Source of the DNA: Alphaproteobacteria bacterium
Lineage (GTDB): Bacteria > Pseudomonadota > Alphaproteobacteria > CAAGCB01 > CAG-977
Length of the DNA: 64,000 nucleotides
Assembly (NCBI GenBank): GCA_900768875.1
Contig: CAAGEP010000003.1
Location: 310,001 to 374,000 of the forward strand
Direction: 5' to 3'
Shown: positions 52,163 through 60,622 of the stretch, piece after piece
Position numbering within the stretch: the first letter of the stretch is position 1
How the letters are laid out: each line of letters opens with the position of its first letter
Notes under the pieces: model-generated
What the model saw: only the letters and a program-made list of their open reading frames with translations
What the model was told of the DNA's origin: nothing
Database searches by the model: none
Made by a program: the position numbers and the translations under genes

Positions 52163-52926
52163 TATGCCGCCGTCCCTTTTTGAAAGCGGGCGAAACCGTT
52201 TGCCCGCACTTCGTCCAACAGCTCCGCCCCGCCGTTTTCGACAACGCGCCCGTTGACCAGAATATGCACATAGTCGGGACGGATTTGTTCGTGCAAAAAT
52301 CCGATGTTGTGGGAAATCACCAAAAACGACCGTTCGGGCGACCGCATGATTTTAACGCCGTTGCCCGCGACTTTGACCGCATCCACGTCCAGCCCCGAAT
52401 CCATTTCGTCCAAGATGCAGAAATCGGGTTCAAGCACCGCCATTTGGAACGTTTCCAGCCGTTTCTTTTCCCCGCCCGAAAAACCGACATTGACGGGACG
52501 CTTTAACATTTCATCCGTGATTTCAAGAGCTTGCGCACGAATCTTGATGTGTTTCATAAAGCTGACGGCATCGTATTCTTTTAATCCCGCCGCCTTGCGC
52601 TTGGCGTTCAAAGCGTATTTCATAAAAGTCGACATTGACACGCCCGGAATTTCAATCGGATTTTGAAAAGCCAAAAAAATGCCCGCGCGCGCCCGTTCTT
52701 CGACGTTCATTGTCAACAAATCCCGCCCTTTAAAGGCAACAGCCCCCGCGGTTACTTCATAGCGCGGATCGCCGCACAAAACGTTTGACAGCGTGCTTTT
52801 GCCCGAACCGTTTGGTCCCATGATGACGTGGACTTCGCCCGCATTGATTGACAGGGAAAGTCCTTTCAGAATCGGCTTGTCGCCGACGTTCGCGTGCAAA
52901 TCCGTGATTTCCAGCCAAGCTGACAT
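52162..52926 (-). CDS. sufC: SufC ATPase
   Basis: ABC-type ATPase of the SufBCD scaffold. 254 aa. Walker A GPNGSGKST (about 38-46), signature GFSGGEKKRLET (about 149-160), Walker B FCILDEMDSGLDVDAV and H-loop VISHN. Lies between sufB (17 bp) and sufD. Confidence 0.97.
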   Translation of the reverse strand: MSAWLEITDLHANVGDKPILKGLSLSINAGEVHVIMGPNGSGKSTLSNVLCGDPRYEVTAGAVAFKGRDLLTMNVEERARAGIFLAFQNPIEIPGVSMSTFMKYALNAKRKAAGLKEYDAVSFMKHIKIRAQALEITDEMLKRPVNVGFSGGEKKRLETFQMAVLEPDFCILDEMDSGLDVDAVKVAGNGVKIMRSPERSFLVISHNIGFLHEQIRPDYVHILVNGRVVENGGAELLDEVRANGFARFQKGTAA

Positions 52927-52943
52927 ATTTCAAACTCCTTTTC

Positions 52944-54392
52944 TTAACCGACGCTGCCTTCCAGCGTTACGGCGACCAAACGGGTGGCTTCGATTGCAAA
53001 TTCCATAGGCAGTTTTTGCATGACATCCTTGCAAAAACCGTTGACGATAAGGGACACCGCTTCTTCCGCGCCCAATCCCCTTTGACGGCAGTAGAACAGC
53101 TGTTCTTCGCTGATTTTAGAGGTTGTCGCTTCGTGTTCGACGGACGCGGTCGGATTGCCGTCAACCATGACGGGCAACGTGTGCGCCCCGCATTTGTCGC
53201 CGATAAGCAAGCTGTCGCATTGCGAAAAGTTGCGGGCGTTGTCGGCGGCGGGCGCGACGCGCACCAGTCCGCGGTAAGTGTTTTGCGACCGTCCCGCGGA
53301 AATGCCTTTTGAAATAATGGTGGACGACGTGTTTTTGCCCAAGTGTATCATCTTGGTTCCCGTATCCGCCTGTTGATAATTGTTCGTAATCGCGACAGAG
53401 TAGAATTCGCCCGTCGAATAATCGCCTTTCAGCACGCAGGACGGATATTTCCACGTCACGGCGGAACCCGTTTCGACTTGCGTCCACGACAGCTTTGATT
53501 TATACCCCGCGCACAATCCGCGTTTGGTCACAAAGTTGTAAATGCCGCCTTTGCCGTCTTTGTCGCCGGGGAACCAGTTTTGAACGGTCGAGTATTTGAC
53601 TTCTGCCCTGTCTTTGACAATGATTTCGACAATCGCGGCGTGCAGTTGGTTTTCGTCGCGCTGGGGAGCGGTGCAGCCCTCCAAATAACTGACATAAGAA
53701 TCGTCGTCGGCGACAATCAAAGTCCGCTCGAACTGTCCTGTTTTTTTGGCATTGATGCGGAAATAAGTTGACAGTTCCATCGGGCAGCGCACGCCTTTGG
53801 GAATATAAACGAACGTCCCGTCGGAAAACACCGCCGCGTTCAGACAAGCGAAAAAGTTGTCCGTGTACGGCACGACCGACCCCAAGTATTCGCGCACCAA
53901 ATCGGGATGAGCCTTGACCGCTTCGGAAATCGAACAAAAGATAATGCCCTGTTTTGCCAGTTTTTCGCGGAAAGTCGTCGCGACGGACACGCTGTCGAAC
54001 ACCGCGTCGACCGCCACGCCCGCCAGCATTGCGCGTTCATGCAGAGGAACGCCCAGCTTGTCGTACGTTTTCAGCAGTTCGGGATCGACATCGTCCAAAG
54101 TCTTGGGTTCTTTGGCGGATTTGGGGGCGGAGTAATAATAAATGTCCTGATAGTCAATCGGCGGATAGTCGACTTTCGCCCAGCGCGGTTCGGTCAGCCC
54201 GATCCAATGGCGGTAAGCTTTCAGCCGAAAGTCCAACAGCCAGTCGGGTTCGCCTTTTTTTGCCGAAATAAAGCGAATGATGTCTTCGTTCAGCCCTTTG
54301 GGGGCGGTTTCCGCCTCGATATCGGTGACAAAGCCGTACTTGTACGCGTCGCCCGAAACGGCGTCCAAAGCGGAAATTTTATCCTCTGCCAT
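52944..54392 (-). CDS. sufB: SufB scaffold protein
   Basis: Scaffold on which Fe-S clusters are built with SufC/SufD. Start at 54392 (MAEDKISALDAVSGDAYKYG) with AGGGA upstream; the earlier in-frame codons are not family sequence. 482 aa. PPIDYQDIYYYSAPK, KGVRCPMELSTYFRIN, SYLEGCTAPQRDENQLHAAI and the ending SVEHEATTSKISEEQLFYCR are diagnostic. First gene of the leftward suf operon; no regulator (IscR) gene is adjacent. Confidence 0.96.
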   Translation of the reverse strand: MAEDKISALDAVSGDAYKYGFVTDIEAETAPKGLNEDIIRFISAKKGEPDWLLDFRLKAYRHWIGLTEPRWAKVDYPPIDYQDIYYYSAPKSAKEPKTLDDVDPELLKTYDKLGVPLHERAMLAGVAVDAVFDSVSVATTFREKLAKQGIIFCSISEAVKAHPDLVREYLGSVVPYTDNFFACLNAAVFSDGTFVYIPKGVRCPMELSTYFRINAKKTGQFERTLIVADDDSYVSYLEGCTAPQRDENQLHAAIVEIIVKDRAEVKYSTVQNWFPGDKDGKGGIYNFVTKRGLCAGYKSKLSWTQVETGSAVTWKYPSCVLKGDYSTGEFYSVAITNNYQQADTGTKMIHLGKNTSSTIISKGISAGRSQNTYRGLVRVAPAADNARNFSQCDSLLIGDKCGAHTLPVMVDGNPTASVEHEATTSKISEEQLFYCRQRGLGAEEAVSLIVNGFCKDVMQKLPMEFAIEATRLVAVTLEGSVG

Positions 54393-54545
54393 AGCTTGTT
54401 TCCCTGCGCAAACATATCTTGTGATTTTGTATATAAAGCATTCGGAAAAAATTTTAAATACCTGTTTTCGCCAAAAAAACATTTTTACAAGGGGGGAAAA
54501 AACGGGTAAACTTGAAAAGTTACGTTATTTGAACGAGGGTTTTGA

Positions 54546-55622
54546 ATGTTTAAGTTGGAAGATCTCTCTGCTTTTTTGCTGATTTTCGACGCTGTCGCGG
54601 CGGTCGCCGTGTTTTATTTCGTGTTCCGCTGGCTGCAGGCAAAAGCCCTTGCCGCCGAACAAAAGGACAAAATCATCGAATTGCAGGGCGAGCTTTTGAA
54701 AACGAAAAAAAGCCTTGAGGATTTAACCAAAGAGCATAACCACAAGTACGATCCGTATTCGTCCCAAACGACGAAAAGCATCATTTTGGGCATGGACAAG
54801 GACGGCGTCATCCGATCCGTCAACGATTACGGCGTCGAATTTTTCGGTTATGAAAACAAGGACGAACTTATCGGCAAAAACCTGCTGGGAACGCTGCTGC
54901 CCGCCAAAGATTCGCACGGACAGAATATGACGAATCTGATTGAACGCATCAAAAACAACCCCCGTCTGTACGTTGACAACGAAAACGAAAACATCTGCAA
55001 AGACGGACGGAAAGTTTGGATTTCATGGACGAACCGCATCATTTACGGCACGGACGGCAACGCGTGCGAAATCCGTTCCGTCGGGTTTGACATCACGCCG
55101 CGCAAAGAATTGGAAGACGAATTGCGTCAAATGACCGTCATCGACCCCGTCACGGGTGTTTTGAACCGCCGCACGTTCTTGGAGGAAGGGGCGCGGGAAA
55201 TGAAGCGCGCGCGCCGGTACAAACGCGAATTGTCCGTTTTGCTGATGACCATTGACCATTTTGAAGCGTTGAATTCGGAACACGGTTCGACATTCGGCGA
55301 CGAAGCGATTAAAGTTGCCGTGACCGCCTGCCGCAATTCGACGCGCGATTCCGATTATCTGGGGCGATTGGCGGATATCGAATTTGCCCTGCTGTTGCCC
55401 GAAACGCCGCTGGACGGCGCGCGCATTGTCGCGGAACGCATCCGCAACGAAGTAATGAAGTCGGATTTGTTCGTCAACGACGTCAAAATTTCCGTCACAA
55501 CCAGCATCAGCATTGCGTCGAAAACGGCGGACGACGAAACAATCGACACGATTTTGTTGCGCGCTTTCAACGCCTTGCGCGCCAGCAAAGACCGTCAAAA
55601 TAATATCGCCGTCGCGGAATAA
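54546..55622 (+). CDS. Membrane PAS-GGDEF-like protein, degenerate active site
   Basis: 358 residues. One N-terminal membrane helix (about 8-29) is followed by a coiled-coil (about 30-62), a PAS domain (about 75-180, DKDGVIRSVNDYGVEFFGYE), and a diguanylate-cyclase-like domain from about 195 (VIDPVTGVLNRRTFLEEGA). At the active site the usual R-x-GGDEF reads RLADIEFALL, so cyclase activity is unlikely. A c-di-GMP-binding or signalling-scaffold role is inferred. Divergent from sufB. Confidence 0.82.
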   Translation: MFKLEDLSAFLLIFDAVAAVAVFYFVFRWLQAKALAAEQKDKIIELQGELLKTKKSLEDLTKEHNHKYDPYSSQTTKSIILGMDKDGVIRSVNDYGVEFFGYENKDELIGKNLLGTLLPAKDSHGQNMTNLIERIKNNPRLYVDNENENICKDGRKVWISWTNRIIYGTDGNACEIRSVGFDITPRKELEDELRQMTVIDPVTGVLNRRTFLEEGAREMKRARRYKRELSVLLMTIDHFEALNSEHGSTFGDEAIKVAVTACRNSTRDSDYLGRLADIEFALLLPETPLDGARIVAERIRNEVMKSDLFVNDVKISVTTSISIASKTADDETIDTILLRAFNALRASKDRQNNIAVAE

Positions 55623-55645
55623 AACAAACCCGCAATAATAAACCT

Positions 55646-55672
55646 TGCAAAATCAATCACAGTGTTATAATA
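55646..55672 (+). promoter_or_regulatory. Possible promoter of the autotransporter gene
   Basis: TTGCAA (55646-55651) and a perfect TATAAT (55667-55672), though the spacer is only 15 bases. About 110 bp of leader follows before the GAGGAG RBS and the ATG at 55781. Confidence 0.4.
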
Positions 55673-55780
55673 TAATTATTATACCGCTGTTTTTTGCGTA
55701 TTTTGAAAACACGCGTAACGTTGTTAAGAAGAATCTTGTTTGTCTTGCCGCTGATTTCTTAAAAAGAGGAGAAGTCTTTT

Positions 55781-58700
55781 ATGAAATTGTCAAAATCCGC
55801 AGCGGGCATATTGTCCGCACGTTACAAATCGGTTTTAATCAAATGTTTGCTGGCGAATTTGATGTTGTTTTCCCTGCCCGCCGCCGCGGCGGAAACAATT
55901 CCAAACGAAACGTATGCAAATAAAACTTTTGATTCTCCCTCCGACGGTTCTTATCTGATTGAGGGTGGCACGTTTGAAAAATCGCATATTAGAGCATCCG
56001 ACGACATTACAGTATCGGGCGGAACGTTCACGGGATCAGGGCTTTATGCAGACAACAACATTAACATATCAGGCGGAACGTTTACGAATTCAGGGCCTCT
56101 GGCGGACAACGACATTACAATATCGGACGGAACGTTTACGAAATCAGGGCTTTATGCAGGTTACAACATTAATATATCAGGCGGAAATTTTACAGATTCG
56201 AGTTTCAGTGCAAGAAGACTCATCATTAACGGCGGCAAGATTGAAGGAACACTGAGTGTTGATAGACATCCCGATATATCGATTGATTCTGATGCCGCTG
56301 TTGTCAATCTGACATGGGATAAAAATTCAGCACCCCCTCCGTCTTCAATCACAGCAGACTCTTTGAACATTACGGGCGAGCACGGGATTTCTGTTTCAAA
56401 CACCGCCTTTGATTCATGGAATACTTCGGGAAAAATAACGGCGAACAGCAATTCGCTTTTGGGACAATTTTGGGAAACCGGTGATTATGTTTACCACATT
56501 GGCGGAAAAACGTTGCACACCGCTGCCGCCGCTTCCTCTTCTTCTTACAACGATACGCAACTAACTGCTTTTTCAGACGCAACCATCGTTTTAAACGGCG
56601 ATTCTGTTGCCGGCAGCGGGTATTATTCCATGTCATCCGATGTTGTTGCATCTATGCCTCCGCCGCCTGCTCTGGGATCACTTCAGCCATACAGCGTTGA
56701 AGGACAAACCGCCGATAATGCCCCGCTTCAAATTTTGCGCAAAGAATTGACGCCGGATGAAATCAACACTGCCATAAATTTCATCTGGAACGATGTGAAC
56801 AACGCCAACGATGAAAATGACTTGACGGACTTTACAAAAGCTGTTCTTGGCTCAATCCTTTCAGGTTCTAATGCTCCTCCTCCTTCTATAACGGACATAA
56901 AAGAACACGAAACTGATTTTAAAACCCTATTAACAGAACATTACGCCAACTTCAATTCATTTTTAAAAGCAACACCGAACACCAACGTGATCATTTCCGC
57001 ATCAACGTTTGAATTAAACGACAACGCGAAGCTGATTAACGACAGCTTTTCGTCGGATTATCACGAAGCCGGTCCCGAATCCTTTCCCACAGGAAGTATC
57101 ACCACCTTTGGAGCGGGCAACATAACTGTAAAAGACTCAACCGTTATCGCCAAAGCCAACAACGAACTGTCCGCCCGTTCCGGCAATGTCATATTTCAAA
57201 ATTCAACGTTGAAAGTCGCCGAAAACGCCGTTTTGACCTTTTCGTCCGCAGGCGGCGCGCTGTTGCTGGACAGCGGATCGGAGCTTTATTTGGCGGGGAA
57301 AATGAAGGGCAACGTCTTTTCCGACGAGGATGCGGCAGTCATTTTTGAATCGTCGAACGCGCGGCTGGACGGCACTTTGTCGGGGGCGGCGAACGCCGTC
57401 TTTAACGCCGATTACGCGTTAAGCAATCTGAACCGTTCAAATAATTTTGAATTCCGCAACATCGCCATTATGGACGGCAAAACGCTGGACATCGGAACAA
57501 CCGCGCTGAAAGCCGACAAAATATCGGGCGGGACGATTTCGGCGATTTTGACCGATGCCGCCAAAACAACGCCAATCATTACCGCTGCCGCCGAAAACGT
57601 CACGATTAAATTGGATATGAGCGCGGCTTCTTCCACCCAAACAACGCTGTATCACATTACGAAAGAAACGGGGTTCAAGTTAAGCGATTATTCAACGTCC
57701 CGCTATGCCGTTTCTTCGCGTCCCTTTGACGTTGCCGACGCTTCGAAAGTCGGCGTTTTAAGCAACTGGAACGGCGGGGATTTGTACATTTTGCGCTTGG
57801 GCAATTCGACCCCCTCCATTGTTGACGATGTGAAACAAAGCGGCATTACCGTTAATCCCGTCATTGAAAAAGCATTGGGCATTATTGATCTGGATGACGA
57901 ATCTTTGGGCAAATTGACCGATGAACAGCAAAAAGCTTTGGATAAAATTGACGACTTGCTGACGAAATTCGACCGCAACCCCGAAAAGAAATACCAAGTT
58001 TTGCGCGAAGTCGCGCCAAGCTTGTCTAAATTCAACATCCTTGTCGATGAAACAACCGCCAAAAACGTCATCAACGTTGTTTCCTCACGGTTCAACTTGC
58101 CGAATTCACCGCACATTCCGCGCAGCTACAGATTATACGGACGTTCCGGCGGCAATTATGAAGCGGGGAACAGCACCGTTTGGGCGCAAGGCATGTATAA
58201 CCATGCGGAACAAAGCGGAACAGAGGGCTTTTCATCCAATTCGGCAGGATTTACGGCGGGTATCGAAACATGGCTGTCCGACGATTTCAAAGCGGGTGTC
58301 GGATACTCTTATACCTCAACATCCGTTGATTCGGACAGATCCGACGTTGATGTTTATACACACACCGGCTTTTTGTACGCTCAATATCAGCCAAAACGTT
58401 TTTACACAAACTTTTTTGCGGGCTTCGGTCATTCGGCCTATACAGACACGACAAAAATCGCAAAATTGGAAAGTGAATACAAAACAAACACGGCCAGCGC
58501 GCAAATTGCAATCGGATATGCCGTGCCTGTGTTGGCTCCCGAAGTCGCCGTGCGCGTCATCAATACACACAAAAAAGCCTACACCGACGCTTTGGGGGTT
58601 GAACTGAAAAGCAAGGACAGCACCACCGCTACCGCTGTCGGCGGCCTCAAACTGTCAAAACATTACAGGATGCGGACAAATTCCGCCGTCGTGTTTACGC

Positions 58701-58945
58701 CGGAACTGAAAGCCGCCGCCACATACGATTTCGTCCGCACCAACAGCGACAGAACCGCATTGCTGCCCAACGGCACAAGCTATATCGTCCAAACGGAAAA
58801 CGATAAACGTTTCGGTATTGAAGCCGGCGCGGGATTTTCGTTCGATTTCGGGAAAAACGGCACAGTGTCGCTTCTGTATGACGGGATGTTCCAAGGGAAA
58901 TTAAACAGCCATTCCGCCGTGCTGAATGTAAAAATCAATCTGTAA
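55781..58945 (+). CDS. Autotransporter (type V secretion) protein
   Basis: 1054 residues. A long signal region (about 1-37, ends LPAAAAET) precedes a passenger domain with 18-residue repeats, a low-complexity beta-rich middle and a C-terminal beta-barrel (from about 780: YRLYGRSGGNYEAGNSTVW then WAQGMYNHAE). The last strand is VSLLYDGMFQGKLNSHSAVL then NVKINL. GAGGAG RBS lies 9 nt before the ATG. The passenger has no enzymatic motif that I recognise, so an adhesin or structural surface role is likely. Confidence 0.87.
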   Translation: MKLSKSAAGILSARYKSVLIKCLLANLMLFSLPAAAAETIPNETYANKTFDSPSDGSYLIEGGTFEKSHIRASDDITVSGGTFTGSGLYADNNINISGGTFTNSGPLADNDITISDGTFTKSGLYAGYNINISGGNFTDSSFSARRLIINGGKIEGTLSVDRHPDISIDSDAAVVNLTWDKNSAPPPSSITADSLNITGEHGISVSNTAFDSWNTSGKITANSNSLLGQFWETGDYVYHIGGKTLHTAAAASSSSYNDTQLTAFSDATIVLNGDSVAGSGYYSMSSDVVASMPPPPALGSLQPYSVEGQTADNAPLQILRKELTPDEINTAINFIWNDVNNANDENDLTDFTKAVLGSILSGSNAPPPSITDIKEHETDFKTLLTEHYANFNSFLKATPNTNVIISASTFELNDNAKLINDSFSSDYHEAGPESFPTGSITTFGAGNITVKDSTVIAKANNELSARSGNVIFQNSTLKVAENAVLTFSSAGGALLLDSGSELYLAGKMKGNVFSDEDAAVIFESSNARLDGTLSGAANAVFNADYALSNLNRSNNFEFRNIAIMDGKTLDIGTTALKADKISGGTISAILTDAAKTTPIITAAAENVTIKLDMSAASSTQTTLYHITKETGFKLSDYSTSRYAVSSRPFDVADASKVGVLSNWNGGDLYILRLGNSTPSIVDDVKQSGITVNPVIEKALGIIDLDDESLGKLTDEQQKALDKIDDLLTKFDRNPEKKYQVLREVAPSLSKFNILVDETTAKNVINVVSSRFNLPNSPHIPRSYRLYGRSGGNYEAGNSTVWAQGMYNHAEQSGTEGFSSNSAGFTAGIETWLSDDFKAGVGYSYTSTSVDSDRSDVDVYTHTGFLYAQYQPKRFYTNFFAGFGHSAYTDTTKIAKLESEYKTNTASAQIAIGYAVPVLAPEVAVRVINTHKKAYTDALGVELKSKDSTTATAVGGLKLSKHYRMRTNSAVVFTPELKAAATYDFVRTNSDRTALLPNGTSYIVQTENDKRFGIEAGAGFSFDFGKNGTVSLLYDGMFQGKLNSHSAVLNVKINL
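55958..56218 (+). repeat. 54-bp tandem repeats in the autotransporter passenger
   Basis: Four full units (56003-56056, 56057-56110, 56111-56164, 56165-56218) plus a partial unit from 55958 encode ISGGTFTxSGLYADNNIN-like 18-residue repeats. Units 1-3 are close at DNA level; unit 4 is diverged. Confidence 0.85.
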
Positions 58946-58952
58946 CGCACAA

Positions 58953-58980
58953 GGCGGAGGATAAAACCTCCGCCTTTTTT
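58953..58980 (+). terminator. Terminator after the autotransporter
   Basis: GGCGGAGG ATAAAA CCTCCGCC followed by T6. Confidence 0.88.
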
Positions 58981-58985
58981 ACTGC

Positions 58986-59018
58986 AAAAAAACGACCGCG
59001 GGTAGTGAATCCGCGGTC
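58986..59018 (-). terminator. Leftward-facing hairpin before the micropeptide
   Basis: GACCGCGG (58994-59001) and CCGCGGTC (59011-59018) form a perfect 8 bp stem. On the leftward strand it is followed by a run of T (58986-58992), so it would end leftward transcripts. Confidence 0.65.
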
Positions 59019-59027
59019 TGAAAAGAG

Positions 59028-59114
59028 GTGTTGATTTTGGCTTCCATATACCTCAAAGCGGCTGCTTATTTGTTGTTGTTTTTAGCTTTATTGCTTGAAA
59101 TTTTCGACAGATAA
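59028..59114 (+). CDS. Candidate 25-28 residue hydrophobic micropeptide
   Basis: From TTG at 59037 the frame reads MASIYLKAAAYLLLFLALLL then EIFDR and TAA at 59112-59114; GTG at 59028 or TTG at 59031 would add 3 or 2 residues. AGAGG precedes it. A single continuous hydrophobic helix with a charged end resembles type I toxin peptides or small membrane regulators. It lies in its own unit between outward-facing terminators, beside the ppa gene. No homologue could be checked. Confidence 0.4.
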   Translation: MLILASIYLKAAAYLLLFLALLLEIFDR

Positions 59115-59123
59115 CAGCCAAAG

Positions 59124-59161
59124 CCCGCGACGGAGCAGTGACCCGCCGCGGGTATTTTTTT
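59124..59161 (+). terminator. Rightward terminator after the micropeptide
   Basis: CCCGCG (59124-59129) pairs with CGCGGG (59147-59152), with T7 following at 59155-59161 (TATTTTTTT). Confidence 0.65.
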
Positions 59162-59162
59162 A

Positions 59163-59720
59163 TCAGTCGTGCTTTTTATAGCCGACCAGCGTTTCTTTGA
59201 CGCGTTCATATTCCTCAATCGCTTTCAGAATGACTTTGAACGCTTCGTTTTGGTCAAGGAAGCCCTCGACCACCACGGTTTTGTTTTCCAGCTTTTTGTA
59301 GTCTTCAAAAAAGCGCTGAACTTCAATCATACGATGCGGCGGCAGTTCGTCAATCGACGAATAATGCGCGTATTCCGGATCGTCGGCGTGAACCGCGATG
59401 ATTTTGTCGTCCGCTTCGCCCTGATCAATCATCTTCATCACGCCGATGGGGCGCGCGGACATAATCGTCAGCGGAAAAACAGGTTCCTGCCCCAAAACCA
59501 AGATGTCCAGCGGATCGTGGTCTTCGCAGTAAGTACGGGGAATCAGCCCGTAGTTCGCGGGATAATGAACGCTGGAATACAGCACGCGGTCAACGCGAAT
59601 CAATCCGCTGGGCTTGTCCAGTTCGTATTTGTACTTCGACCCTTTGGGAACCTCGATAACCGCGGGGACAAACTGCGGAACTTTCGTTCCGACCAACTCT
59701 ACGTCATGCCAAGGATGCAT
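59163..59720 (-). CDS. ppa: Inorganic pyrophosphatase (family I)
   Basis: Hydrolyses pyrophosphate to drive biosynthesis. 185 aa. Family I motifs: EVPKGSKYKYELDK, the acidic metal site EDHDPLDILVLG (near 67-78) and DQGEADDKIIAV. AGGAG lies 9 nt upstream of the ATG. Monocistronic as seen. Confidence 0.96.
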   Translation of the reverse strand: MHPWHDVELVGTKVPQFVPAVIEVPKGSKYKYELDKPSGLIRVDRVLYSSVHYPANYGLIPRTYCEDHDPLDILVLGQEPVFPLTIMSARPIGVMKMIDQGEADDKIIAVHADDPEYAHYSSIDELPPHRMIEVQRFFEDYKKLENKTVVVEGFLDQNEAFKVILKAIEEYERVKETLVGYKKHD

Positions 59721-59758
59721 AAAAAAAAACTCCTGTCCTTAAAAGTTAAGTTGCGCTT

Positions 59759-59769
59759 AGTATACCATA
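59759..59769 (-). promoter_or_regulatory. Extended -10 promoter of ppa
   Basis: On the leftward strand TGGTATACT is an extended -10 motif, about 40 bp before the ppa start; no clear -35. Confidence 0.5.
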
Positions 59770-59776
59770 AAAGCGA

Positions 59777-59805
59777 TTGAAAAAAAGGGGGATTGCGCCT
59801 ATAAT
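59777..59805 (+). promoter_or_regulatory. Promoter of the 59832 gene
   Basis: TTGAAA (59777-59782), 17-base spacer, TATAAT (59800-59805): near-consensus, about 20 bp before the RBS GAGGTGG. Confidence 0.7.
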
Positions 59806-59831
59806 CTTAAAAAAATCAACGAGGTGGCGTT

Positions 59832-60206
59832 TTGACCAAAAAACCGCAGCAAGAATCGTTTTACGAACTTCACTTGAACAAAAACGACGAAGTGATGATT
59901 TCCATTCATGCCAAAGACGGCGTGCCGAAATCCCCTGTCCTGCTCTATGACGGCGGGGCGCACGCTTTGCTGTACCGCACGCCCGAACAATCGATTTTGC
60001 TGGATTTCATTCACCCCGACGCCCGCCCTTGTCTGGCACAAGCGGAGTCCGTTTTGATTGCCGAAGCTGCCGATTACAAAGTCGTTCGGGAATATTCGGC
60101 AAAATGCCGCCATGTCAAAAACTTGCCGCTGGACGAAATGTCCGTCCGCCCCTTGCTTGACCGCGAACAGGCGGAGCAAACCGACGAACGGAATTTATAC
60201 AAATGA
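59832..60206 (+). CDS. Conserved-looking unknown protein upstream of yjbQ
   Basis: 124 residues from a TTG start just after GAGGTGG. No domain recognised: MTKKPQQESFYELHLNKNDE, then VLLYDGGAHALLYRTPEQ and a basic-acidic C-terminus. No signal peptide. Good promoter and 4 bp overlap with yjbQ suggest a real gene with a linked function. Confidence 0.65.
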   Translation: MTKKPQQESFYELHLNKNDEVMISIHAKDGVPKSPVLLYDGGAHALLYRTPEQSILLDFIHPDARPCLAQAESVLIAEAADYKVVREYSAKCRHVKNLPLDEMSVRPLLDREQAEQTDERNLYK

Positions 60207-60622
60207 TTCAAAAGCAAACCGTTTTTTCCGTGCAAACAAAGCCCGAAAGCTTTGTCAACATCACGAACGCCGTATGCGATTTCGTGCGGCAAAGCGGAAT
60301 CAAAACGGGACTGCTGACCGTGTTTATGACGCACACGTCCGCCAGCTTGACAATACAGGAAAACGCCGATCCCGACGTGATGCTGGATTTAAAAGACTTT
60401 TTCGACCGCGCCGTCCCGCAGGACAACCGATTGTACCGCCACACTTACGAAGGCAAAGACGATATGCCCGCGCACATCCGCACGTCTTTGACGGATGTGT
60501 CGCTGAACATCCCCGTCGTCAAGGGATTGCCCGCTTTCGGACGCTGGCAGGCTTTGTACGTTTGCGAACACCGCGCCGAAGCCCACATCCGCAACATCGT
60601 TCTGCACTTAATCGGGGAATGA
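60203..60622 (+). CDS. yjbQ: YjbQ family (UPF0047) protein
   Basis: 139 residues of the UPF0047 family, annotated in some genomes as secondary thiamine-phosphate synthase; the physiological role is unsettled. Motifs LLTVFMTHTSASLTIQENAD, DMPAHIRTSLTDVSLNIPV and CEHRAEAHIRNIVLHLIGE. Convergent overlap of 15 bp with bpt (60608-60622). Confidence 0.9.
   Translation: MIQKQTVFSVQTKPESFVNITNAVCDFVRQSGIKTGLLTVFMTHTSASLTIQENADPDVMLDLKDFFDRAVPQDNRLYRHTYEGKDDMPAHIRTSLTDVSLNIPVVKGLPAFGRWQALYVCEHRAEAHIRNIVLHLIGE

Noticed and set aside
55781..58945. CRISPR-like array in the autotransporter
   Set aside because: The repeats are contiguous in-frame 54-bp coding units without spacers.
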